Of a stretch of DNA of 25,674 bases, positions 6,979-13,575 are shown one piece after another (position 1 is the first letter of the stretch; the number at the start of each line of letters is the position of its first letter). The translations under genes and the position numbers were made by a program. Location of the stretch: assembly GCA_904501855.1 (NCBI GenBank), contig CAJGCI010000011.1, positions 1-25,674 on the forward strand, read 5' to 3'. Below the pieces are notes generated by a model. That model worked only from the letters and a program-made list of their open reading frames with translations, was not told the origin of the DNA and searched no databases. The DNA comes from Oscillospiraceae bacterium. GTDB lineage: Bacteria; Bacillota; Clostridia; Oscillospirales; Oscillospiraceae.

Positions 6979-7836
6979 GTGAAAGAAGATATTCTCAAAC
7001 TGCTGCAGCGAGAGATTATTCCCACGATAGGGAGCGTTGAGCTGGCCAATGTGGCACTGTGTACGGCATATGCCACCTCCACAGTGGGAGGATGGGCTCA
7101 GGAGATCGATCTGGAAGTCAGCCCTGAGATAATGAATCGGGGAAAGCGCGACCGGATACCGGAGCTGAACAGGACCGGTTTGGAATACGCCGCGGCACTT
7201 GGAACAGTGCTGTTAAATCCTGATCGCCGCTGCCTGCTCATGGCAGAAACGACAGATGAGGCCATTGAGAAAGCCACAAGACCGGAAGTGCGTCAGCATA
7301 CACATGTATCCGTTCGAAGGAACTGTTCTCCCTGGTTTGTGCGTGCAAGGGTCTACACGGACTGGGGAATCGGAACCGCCGAAATTCAGGATTATCCCGG
7401 AGATATCGTGCTTCTTCAGATTGCGGCAAGAAAAGTCTGGCAGAAAGGGCCGGAGCAGAAAGATCAGGAAGCCTTTCAGAAAAAACTGGCAGCAGAACTG
7501 ACGGAGGATCAGCTGGAAACGCTGGTAAAGGAGTATTCAGAGAAAGATCTGTTTTTTCTGAAGCCGGGGCTGGACTATACGAGCAATCTGCTGCATGAAA
7601 TCACGGAGAATCTCAACGGCAGCAAGTCTGTGGAAGAACTGGCAGACGAAATTGAACGGGAAGTTCGAAGGGGAAGTAAGCTGCCGTGTATGACAGCAGG
7701 GTACAGTTTATACGAAGGAATCAAACTGTATCTGAATGGATTGATATTCCAGAAGGAGAATGATAATTTAGAAGAAGTCCTTCGTTTTCTGGCAAAGGAA
7801 GGATGCAAGATCCTGGCGAAAAATGCGAATGCGTGA
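6979..7836 (+). CDS. Divergent, short UPF0597/L-cysteine-desulfidase-like protein
   Basis: A 285-residue protein resembling the UPF0597 family (YhaM/CyuA, L-cysteine desulfidase, related to the alpha chain of Fe-S serine dehydratases). Matching signatures are an N-terminal LKLLQREIIPTIGSVELANVALCTAYA, then VSPEIMNRGKRDRIPELNRTGLEYAAALGTVL and LMAETTDEAIEKA, in family order. In active desulfidases the first block contains G-C-T-E-P with a cluster-ligand cysteine; here it reads G-S-V-E-L, so that cysteine is missing. The protein is also shorter than the usual 400 or more residues. It may be a non-enzymatic or altered-function paralogue. An ATG at 6964 overlaps the GGGAGG ribosome binding site, so GTG at 6979 is taken as start. 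The lipoprotein gene follows 24 bases later. Confidence 0.65.
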   Translation: MKEDILKLLQREIIPTIGSVELANVALCTAYATSTVGGWAQEIDLEVSPEIMNRGKRDRIPELNRTGLEYAAALGTVLLNPDRRCLLMAETTDEAIEKATRPEVRQHTHVSVRRNCSPWFVRARVYTDWGIGTAEIQDYPGDIVLLQIAARKVWQKGPEQKDQEAFQKKLAAELTEDQLETLVKEYSEKDLFFLKPGLDYTSNLLHEITENLNGSKSVEELADEIEREVRRGSKLPCMTAGYSLYEGIKLYLNGLIFQKENDNLEEVLRFLAKEGCKILAKNANA

Positions 7837-7860
7837 TCAGTTGCCTAAAGAGGTGAGACA

Positions 7861-8469
7861 GTGAGACGAACAGCAACTTTAATGATGGTAGTATTCCTGC
7901 TGGTTATCTGCTGCGCCTGCGGACAGCAGGGCAGTAGGGACACTTCCGGTTCGGAATGGACCGTCATTGACGGCGGACAGAAAGCAGAAACGGAACGGCC
8001 TCTCAAAGAAGAAGAGGAGACTGACAACGGCAGTATTGCTATCGACAGAATGTATCTGAACACACAGTTCAGTACCGAATACCAGCACCTTGTCTATATT
8101 GTTTTTGACATTACCAATGATTCGAAGGAAGAGATTATGATCCCATTGGCAGACCTGGAGAGCGGAATGGGCAGCGCATGTGTGCTGTGGGTCAACGGCA
8201 ATAAATACGACGATCTGTATCCATTTAATGAGTGGATGCAGCTTCCGACGGAAAAGAGTTCCCGGATTGCTAATTCGGGAGACGGGACCATCATTCATCC
8301 AGGGGAGACCCTGCGGATGATTTCCTGCTTTCAGATCGACACGGAGAACATCGGGGATGACTCCGATGTAAAACTGGAGTTTCGCAGTGAAAAAAGCAAA
8401 TTATCCGCTGACGCTGCGCTCAGAGAGATTCAGAAGGTAGCGGATTTGGACCAGATGATAATTGAATAA
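7861..8469 (+). CDS. Secreted lipoprotein with DUF4352-like Ig fold
   Basis: A 202-residue exported lipoprotein. MRRTATLMMVVFLLVICCACGQQ is a signal peptide with lipobox VICCAC|GQQ, so the mature protein would be lipid-anchored to the outer face of the membrane. After an acidic, low-complexity linker (about residues 28-55) comes a beta-rich domain, IAIDRMYLNTQFSTEYQHLVYIVFDITNDSKEEI, resembling DUF4352/DUF5067-type immunoglobulin-like domains common in Firmicutes lipoproteins. Function unknown. GTG at 7861 overlaps the tail of a good AAGAGGTGAG ribosome binding site. It is the second gene after the UPF0597-like protein and is followed by a long perfect hairpin. Confidence 0.8.
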   Translation: MRRTATLMMVVFLLVICCACGQQGSRDTSGSEWTVIDGGQKAETERPLKEEEETDNGSIAIDRMYLNTQFSTEYQHLVYIVFDITNDSKEEIMIPLADLESGMGSACVLWVNGNKYDDLYPFNEWMQLPTEKSSRIANSGDGTIIHPGETLRMISCFQIDTENIGDDSDVKLEFRSEKSKLSADAALREIQKVADLDQMIIE

Positions 8470-8478
8470 AAACAGAAA

Positions 8479-8522
8479 GTCGTATCCGGCATTCCCTCCG
8501 CACAGGGAATGCCGGATACGAC
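8479..8522. terminator. Long perfect hairpin, likely bidirectional terminator
   Basis: A perfect 19-bp stem: GTCGTATCCGGCATTCCCT (8479-8497) and its exact reverse complement at 8504-8522, with loop CCGCAC. There is no T-run on the plus strand, but on the minus strand the stem is followed by CTTTCTGTTTTT, so it terminates the Xre gene well and the lipoprotein transcript less classically. Confidence 0.75.
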
Positions 8523-8580
8523 CTTAATCGGACATGCATAGTCGCATGTCTTTTCGTTGTAACGAAGAAACGGGGTTAAC

Positions 8581-8823
8581 TTACTGGATTTCCTGTTCTA
8601 AATCCAAAAACAGGTCCGAGTCGAAGAAATCGATAAGTTTCATATCCAAGCCATCACAGATTTTTTTGATGGTTGCAATTGTCGTGCTGTTGTTTCTTCC
8701 GCTCACAATGTTGTTCAATGTCGACTGAGTTACTCCGCAGATGGTTGCAAGTTTATTGATCGTAATGCCTCTTGCTGCACACAGTTCTGTGATCCTCAGA
8801 CGCACGGCTTTACCTACAGTCAT
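8581..8823 (-). CDS. Xre-family helix-turn-helix regulator
   Basis: An 80-residue protein that is essentially one HTH_3/Cro-C1 domain. The motif is INKLATICGVTQSTLNNIVSG (about residues 22-42), where helix 2, turn and recognition helix are clear, followed by TIKKICDGLDMKLIDFFDSD, the usual closing helix. No ligand or oligomerisation domain is fused. ATG at 8823 has a strong AGGAGTGAG ribosome binding site. It is convergent with the lipoprotein gene and its promoter faces the long AT-rich gap before the LTA-synthase-like gene, which is divergent; regulation of that gene is possible but untested. Confidence 0.93.
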   Translation of the reverse strand: MTVGKAVRLRITELCAARGITINKLATICGVTQSTLNNIVSGRNNSTTIATIKKICDGLDMKLIDFFDSDLFLDLEQEIQ

Positions 8824-9297
8824 CTCTCACTCCTGTTAAACTGAAATCATTTCTTGCCATAATCCGTATTCTAATATAATCATACCATAACTTTTAACAA
8901 ACCAAAATGATACCTCATTTGAAATACATTGTTTGTAAAAGAAAAAAATCATCATAAACGTAGAAAACAAAAATCATACAAATGAATTTTTATGAATTTT
9001 AACTTATTTAAAGTTAATAATTCCTATAATCAATATTGTGTTTATTTGTTTTTAGATAAAAAATGGGCTTTTTAATGAATAAAAATGCATAATTCTGAAC
9101 ATTTGTCCAAATGCGGAACAACTCGTTCAAACGTTGCACAAACGGGAAAAATGTTTGCATCTGCCATGACTCAATACGGAAATCCCGCGGTAAAAATTAG
9201 GTGAATCTTATAGTTGTTTTTTGGCATCTGAAAGGATATATTATACATTGTATAATTATGACCTAAATATCTCTAGGAAGCCACAGAGGATTTTGCA
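8824..9297. other. AT-rich intergenic region with candidate promoter
   Basis: About 470 bases with no convincing gene. It carries an inverted repeat TTAACTT-attta-AAGTTAA (8999-9017), AT-rich runs and, near the right end, a possible promoter for the LTA-synthase-like gene: TTGTTT (9214-9219), 17-base spacer, TATATT (9237-9242). I looked for riboswitch-like conserved sequences between 9090 and 9210 and recognised none. Confidence 0.4.
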
Positions 9298-11583
9298 TTG
9301 GATCATTCACAGGACAAAAAACTGAATAACGTGGAATCTGATGTTCAGGATCTGAAATCGGCTCGCAAGGCGGAACAGATACGCCGGATGATGGAGGAAG
9401 AGGAACTGATCCGTCGTGCTCGAAAAGCGGCGGAAAAGATGCAGAAGGACAATCAGCTTCCGGATCGTGTTCCCTCAAGTCGCAGAGTGGAAAAGCCGGT
9501 CGTGAATGTGCAGGCGGTTGATCCTTTCCTGCCGGAACCAGAACCGATTAAAGAGAATTTGCAGGAAGAGATCGTTTTTGAGAAAACGGAAGAAATACCT
9601 GCCGTTAAGAATCCTGTACCTGACAGAAAGAGAAAAAAGACCTCGAATAATGCACGTCCCTCGAAGAGAGTTGATATGATGACAGGCCGGGAAGCGGTAT
9701 TCCGGCTGTTCCTGGGATTGGTGCTGGTTATCGGTATCAGTGCGCTGATCACCTATCTTGCGCTGCTTCTTCAGCAGGCACCCTCGGACGGGATTAAAAC
9801 ACTGAAGCAGCCGTTTGAGGTGCTGTTTGTCAATTTCCTTCCAATTGCACTAACGATGCTGGTGCTGACACTGGCTTTGTGGAATATCGGATACGGCGGA
9901 GGCCTGACTGCACTGCTTTGGCTGGCAATGTCACTGGCCAATACACTGAAGATCCAGGCGAGGGATGAAGCACTTGCCTTTCAGGATATCTTCCTTCTGA
10001 AGGAAGGTTTATCGGCAACCAGACACTATGCTCTGCATGTTCCTGTACTGCTGATCTTTCTGTCTGCAAATCTGATCTTGCTCCTGTTTTTCCTGGGACG
10101 AGTGTTCCGTCCGCGCAGGAAAATCAAACGGTATTGGGCCGTACGCATCATCAGTACTGTGCTGGCCGTGATCCTGGCAGTGGCAGTGGTCAGACTGCCT
10201 CTGGCGTCCAAAGAACGGTTCGAAGGTTTTGACATAGAAAATGAATTCTATGTCACTGGAATATATAATCAGCTGGGCTTCCCGTATTGCTTCACGTATT
10301 ATATGACTAAGAACAATGCGGTTCGTCCGGAAAACTACAGTGAGAACTCCGCGAGAAGCTTTGAATCGGCACCCTCTTACGGACAGGGCAAAGATGTTAA
10401 TGTGATCGTTGTTATGAACGAATCGTTTACGGATCTGTCAGATGATGAGATCTTTAACTATCCCGCAAGTGAAGACCCGCTGAAGAACTATCATGCTCTG
10501 CAGAAGGATGACAACACGTTCTCCGGCCATGTCGTTGTCCACTGGATCGGCGGAGGAACAGCCAATACGGAGTATGATGTTACCACCGGAATGCAGACGG
10601 AGATGCTGGATTCCTCATCCGCCTCCGCATTTCGATATGTAAAAAATGATACCGCCTCCATCTTCCGGGTGTTTAATGGAGACGGTTATCGGACGATGTT
10701 TATCCATCCCGGAGATGCGTGGTTCTACAATCGCGAAAATGTTTATCCACGCCTGGGTGCTCAGGACATCTTGTTCACAGAGGACATGAAAGGTCTTGAG
10801 ATGAAAGGCGAGTGGGTCACGGATGACTCTCTGGCAGACTATATTTTCCAGGAATATGAGGATACTGTGGATAACGGTGGCAACCTGTTCGCCTATGTGA
10901 CTACCATTCAGAACCATATGAGTTATGATTATGGCAAATATGGGGATGGATATACTTTCAAAAAGGTATATACGGATAAAGAAGTCTCCTATGATAACCG
11001 GGCATATCTTCCGGTTTATATGGAAGGTATCTACGATGCGGACGCATCTCTGAAAAAGATGACAGATTATTTCTCCCAGCGTGAAGAGCCTGTTGTGTTG
11101 GTGTTTTTCGGAGATCATTTTCCTGCATTGGGTGCGGATCGTGAAGTGTACAAGGAACTTGGGCTTCCCATGGCGGATGAGACCGGCAATTCCTCAGATG
11201 ACCCGTTCTGTGCCTATGAACCTCCGTATATCGTCTGGGCGAATGACGCCGCAGCAGAGGAACTGGATTTTGAAGAAACAGTGGAATCCCTGGATCTTCC
11301 GGAAGACGGTACCATCAGTGCAAACTATCTGGGTGCGGTGATTCTGGAACTGACAGGACGGGGAGAGGAAGATTCGTTTTTCCAGTACCTTAATGAGATG
11401 CGTCGGGAGCTTCCTGTGGTATCCGGCGGCAGATACAAAGACGCGGACGGCAATGTCATCACGAAGCTCAGCGAAGCACAGCAGGAGCTGGTAGAGAAGC
11501 TTCAGAGGTGGAGCTATTACCGCCTGACCAATAAATATCGGAAGGCAAAAGGCGGACTCATTATTGATGAGAGTTCCGATTAG
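9298..11583 (+). CDS. LTA-synthase-family membrane phosphotransferase/sulfatase
   Basis: A 761-residue polytopic enzyme of the LtaS/alkaline-phosphatase superfamily, expected to transfer glycerol-phosphate or a similar phospho-group from a phospholipid to a cell-envelope glycan outside the membrane. Five hydrophobic segments lie at about 133-158, 174-196, 199-217, 244-270 and 280-302; the extracellular domain starts near 365. Metal and catalytic residues are E375 (MNESF), nucleophile T421 (GGGTANTEYD), H470 (FIHP) and D605-H606 (FFGDHFPA). Unusually, the first 125 residues are a charged, Glu/Lys/Arg-rich cytoplasmic extension with coiled-coil character, much longer than in S. aureus LtaS. The start is TTG 9298, with AGAGGA seven bases upstream. 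It stands alone between an AT-rich gap and a bidirectional terminator. Confidence 0.88.
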   Translation: MDHSQDKKLNNVESDVQDLKSARKAEQIRRMMEEEELIRRARKAAEKMQKDNQLPDRVPSSRRVEKPVVNVQAVDPFLPEPEPIKENLQEEIVFEKTEEIPAVKNPVPDRKRKKTSNNARPSKRVDMMTGREAVFRLFLGLVLVIGISALITYLALLLQQAPSDGIKTLKQPFEVLFVNFLPIALTMLVLTLALWNIGYGGGLTALLWLAMSLANTLKIQARDEALAFQDIFLLKEGLSATRHYALHVPVLLIFLSANLILLLFFLGRVFRPRRKIKRYWAVRIISTVLAVILAVAVVRLPLASKERFEGFDIENEFYVTGIYNQLGFPYCFTYYMTKNNAVRPENYSENSARSFESAPSYGQGKDVNVIVVMNESFTDLSDDEIFNYPASEDPLKNYHALQKDDNTFSGHVVVHWIGGGTANTEYDVTTGMQTEMLDSSSASAFRYVKNDTASIFRVFNGDGYRTMFIHPGDAWFYNRENVYPRLGAQDILFTEDMKGLEMKGEWVTDDSLADYIFQEYEDTVDNGGNLFAYVTTIQNHMSYDYGKYGDGYTFKKVYTDKEVSYDNRAYLPVYMEGIYDADASLKKMTDYFSQREEPVVLVFFGDHFPALGADREVYKELGLPMADETGNSSDDPFCAYEPPYIVWANDAAAEELDFEETVESLDLPEDGTISANYLGAVILELTGRGEEDSFFQYLNEMRRELPVVSGGRYKDADGNVITKLSEAQQELVEKLQRWSYYRLTNKYRKAKGGLIIDESSD

Positions 11584-11591
11584 AAAGAATG

Positions 11592-11633
11592 AAAAAGCAG
11601 ACGGAATCATACGTTGATTCCGTCTGCTTTTTT
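11592..11633. terminator. Bidirectional rho-independent terminator
   Basis: AAAGCAGACGGAATCA (11594-11609) pairs perfectly with TGATTCCGTCTGCTTT (11615-11630); the flanking A-run and T-run extend the stem and serve as U-tracts in both directions. It separates the LTA-synthase-like gene from the convergent RseC-like gene. Confidence 0.9.
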
Positions 11634-11643
11634 GCTGCTCAGA

Positions 11644-12057
11644 TTAATCATCCAAAAGAGAGATGATGCTGAATTGGATCCGTTCCTCTTCTTTCTGCCG
11701 ACGTCCCCGATATACCATATAAGCGATACCGGCGATGAAAGCAAGAGCACTCACCAGCATGCAGATCCCTTCGGAGGCGCCTAAAGCGGCAGCCACCGCG
11801 TAACCGATAAAGAAAAAGATGAAGGGAAGGATATATACCATAAAGGCAGCTTTATAAAACTTGCGGGATTCGGTCTCTAAAAGAACTTTCTGCCCTGGAA
11901 ATGCAGAGATGGTATTGCGGGCCTCGGTCTTGATTTCGTTCTCAAACACACAGGCCTCACAGCTTCCGCAGGAACCGCCGCAGGCGGTACCGCGTGTGAC
12001 GACCACTTCCGCCATTTCAGGATTGATGATTCTGGTAACTACTGCTTCAGTTGTCAT
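11644..12057 (-). CDS. RseC/MucC-like (SoxR-reducing system) membrane protein
   Basis: A small membrane protein of about 137 residues. The N-terminal region has the cysteine cluster CGGSCGSCEACVFENE, typical of the RseC/RsxC-associated family (positive regulator of sigma-E; part of SoxR-reducing systems in Proteobacteria), then a short beta domain with PGQKVLLETESRKFYKAAF, and two membrane helices (FMVYILPFIFFFIGYAVAAAL and ICMLVSALAFIAGIAYMVY). In Clostridia, members often accompany Rnf-type electron transport, but no Rnf genes are in the window. ATG at 12057 is used; an in-frame GTG at 12066 is also possible because both ribosome binding sites are weak. It lies behind the DUF134/NifX-type gene with its own likely promoter. 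Confidence 0.82.
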   Translation of the reverse strand: MTTEAVVTRIINPEMAEVVVTRGTACGGSCGSCEACVFENEIKTEARNTISAFPGQKVLLETESRKFYKAAFMVYILPFIFFFIGYAVAAALGASEGICMLVSALAFIAGIAYMVYRGRRQKEEERIQFSIISLLDD

Positions 12058-12091
12058 GGAGCTCACTTCTTCTCTATTTTTATATGCGCCT

Positions 12092-12118
12092 ATTATAGCA
12101 CGTTTTCGGGAATTGCAA
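12092..12118 (-). promoter_or_regulatory. Candidate promoter of the RseC-like gene
   Basis: On the minus strand TTGCAA (12113-12118) is followed after 15 bases by TATAAT (12092-12097). The -10 is perfect and the spacer is short. It lies between the DUF134/NifX-type gene and the RseC-like gene, so the latter may also be transcribed separately. Confidence 0.45.
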
Positions 12119-12137
12119 GGTGTCTCACCAATTTAAA

Positions 12138-12941
12138 TTAGTGACAGCACCCTTCACCGTGGTCATGATCGTGATCGTGGTGGCCGCAGCATCCTTCCTC
12201 ATGATCGTGATCATGATCATGATGATGACAGGAAGCATCCGGATTGAAGGACAGCTGTCCGGCGAGGAAGGAATCCACCGCCGCGTCGGCACTGCCGGAG
12301 ACACCATTGAACAGGCGGATCCCCATCATGGCAAGAGCGCTCTGTGCCCCTCCGCCGATACCTCCGCATATCAGAGCATCCGCTTCCAGTTCAGCCAGAA
12401 CTCCTGCCAGTGCGCCGTGGCCCTGTCCGTTGGTACTGTAAACAGCACTGTCCAGAACTTTGCCGTCAGCCAGCGCATATACTTTGAAATGCTGGCTCTT
12501 TCCGAAATGCTGAAATATTTCGCCGGTCTCCACATCATAAGGTATTGCTACAATCATTTTACTATCGTTCCTTTCCGATCTGTTCTGCATCATGTCCCTG
12601 ACATCTTCCCATATGCCGCACCGCCGGCAACCATAACCTGCGCTGTTGCCATCGCATATCGTAACGTTTCCTCCCTCGATATGGAGGGGAAGGCCAAGAA
12701 CGATGGCCATCGCAAGTTTTTTTCTGGCGCCGTCATAAATGTTTTGTATGGTAGACCTGGCCACCTGCATCTGCTGAGCGCACTGATCCTGAGACAAGCC
12801 CTCAAAATCAATGAGTCGGATCGTTTCGTATTCGTCCAGCATCAAAACGATACAGCCCATTTCATCGGAATTTCCTTCCGGACGAAACGTCATACACAAC
12901 GGCTCACAGCAGATTTTGCGCTTTTTAAAAGGTCGAGACAT
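12138..12941 (-). CDS. DUF134 HTH + dinitrogenase iron-molybdenum cofactor (NifX-like) fusion with His/Asp/Cys-rich tail
   Basis: A 267-residue protein with three parts. Residues 1-110 are a DUF134 domain: RPFKKRKICCEP start and a sigma-70-region-4-like helix-turn-helix, LSQDQCAQQMQVARSTIQNI (49-68), with a CRRCG motif near 105-109. Residues 128-235 are a NifX/NafY-type domain (MIVAIPYDVETGEIFQHFGKSQHFKVY). The last 30 residues hold 12 His, 6 Asp and 5 Cys in two similar blocks (HDHDHDH and CCGHH), an evident metal-binding tail. DUF134 proteins and NifX-domain proteins are often neighbours in anaerobes. Function is not established; a metal- or Fe-S-responsive regulator is the natural reading. 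ATG at 12941 sits just below a perfect 32-bp palindrome, probably its own operator. Confidence 0.9.
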   Translation of the reverse strand: MSRPFKKRKICCEPLCMTFRPEGNSDEMGCIVLMLDEYETIRLIDFEGLSQDQCAQQMQVARSTIQNIYDGARKKLAMAIVLGLPLHIEGGNVTICDGNSAGYGCRRCGIWEDVRDMMQNRSERNDSKMIVAIPYDVETGEIFQHFGKSQHFKVYALADGKVLDSAVYSTNGQGHGALAGVLAELEADALICGGIGGGAQSALAMMGIRLFNGVSGSADAAVDSFLAGQLSFNPDASCHHHDHDHDHEEGCCGHHDHDHDHGEGCCH

Positions 12942-12953
12942 GACACTCCCCCC

Positions 12954-12985
12954 CTGTAATTAATGGCATATGCCATTAATTACAG
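12954..12985. promoter_or_regulatory. Perfect 32-bp palindrome (probable operator)
   Basis: The left half CTGTAATTAATGGCAT (12954-12969) is followed directly by its exact reverse complement (12970-12985). It starts 13 bases before the DUF134/NifX-type start codon and lies about 40 bases upstream of the -35 of the divergent OhrR-like gene. Position and symmetry indicate a binding site for a dimeric regulator, most simply DUF134 autoregulation. It could also fold as a 16-bp hairpin in the leader RNA. Confidence 0.75.
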
Positions 12986-13025
12986 GATAGCACCATTCTT
13001 TTCCTTGTCAAGATGATTCTATGTG

Positions 13026-13055
13026 TTGACAAAAATATTTTATACAATATAATTG
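13026..13055 (+). promoter_or_regulatory. Consensus sigma-A promoter with OhrR-box-like site
   Basis: TTGACA (13026-13031), 16-base spacer and TATAAT (13048-13053) make a near-ideal promoter for the OhrR-like operon. Overlapping the -10 is CAAT-ATA-ATTG (13045-13055) within TACAATATAATTG, resembling the AT-rich TACAATT-AATTGTA operator of OhrR regulators, which fits autorepression. The operator reading is inferred. Confidence 0.7.
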
Positions 13056-13092
13056 GGAGAAAGAATATGATGTGTCTTTTGAGGTAAGAACA

Positions 13093-13575
13093 ATGATCGA
13101 AAATCAGGACAGCTATGAAGCTTTAAAACTGAAAAATCAGCTGTGTTTTCCGCTGTATGTGTGCTCCAAGGAGATCGTCCGCGGATACACACCATATCTG
13201 AAGCCTGTGGGTCTGACTTATACGCAGTACATCACCATGATGGTGCTGTGGGAGGAGAAGCGGATCACCGTAGGTGAACTGGGACACCGGCTGTATCTGG
13301 ATTCCGGCACGCTGACTCCACTCCTTCGCAAACTGGAAGCTGCCGGCTATCTGGTACGGGAGCGCAGCGAGGAAGATGAACGCGTGGTGGAGATCCGCGT
13401 TACAGAGGAGGGAATGGCGCTTCGGGAACAGGTGAAGGACATTCCGCACCGTCTGGGAAGAAATATCATGTGTGGGGCAGGCCTGACCGATGAGGAGGTC
13501 AGTCAGCTTTACACACTGTTATACAAAGTGATAAAAGGAACGGGAGAAGAAGATGCAAGCGATGAACAAGAATAA
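13093..13575 (+). CDS. MarR-family regulator, OhrR-like organic peroxide sensor
   Basis: A 160-residue dimeric winged-helix repressor. The N-terminal KLKNQLCFPLYVCSKEIVRGYTPYLKPVGLTYTQYITMMVLWE follows the OhrR pattern, in which the cysteine of NQLCF (C18 here) is the peroxide-sensing residue (C15 in B. subtilis OhrR). A second cysteine, C127 (NIMCGAG), stands where Xanthomonas 2-Cys OhrR has its resolving C127, so disulfide-type sensing is likely. The wing is RSEEDERVVEIRVTEEG. The frame is open from GTG 13072, but ATG 13093 is chosen because GAGG lies eight bases before it. No ohr gene is adjacent; instead its end overlaps a metal exporter by 23 bases, implying that the sensor controls metal efflux. 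Confidence 0.85.
   Translation: MIENQDSYEALKLKNQLCFPLYVCSKEIVRGYTPYLKPVGLTYTQYITMMVLWEEKRITVGELGHRLYLDSGTLTPLLRKLEAAGYLVRERSEEDERVVEIRVTEEGMALREQVKDIPHRLGRNIMCGAGLTDEEVSQLYTLLYKVIKGTGEEDASDEQE

Noticed and set aside
9090..9210. Possible riboswitch in the gap before the LTA-synthase-like gene
   Set aside because: No conserved core of a c-di-GMP, SAM, T-box, TPP or similar class could be recognised, and no strong terminator or anti-terminator pair follows.
12141..12230. Tandem repeat-like GTG/ATC-rich DNA at the end of the DUF134/NifX-type gene
   Set aside because: It is explained by the in-frame codons for the His/Asp/Cys-rich tail, not by a separate repeat element or CRISPR.
12120..12959. 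Long plus-strand open frame opposite the DUF134/NifX-type gene
   Set aside because: The minus-strand reading has two recognisable domains and regulatory context; the plus-strand one has neither a ribosome binding site nor a domain.
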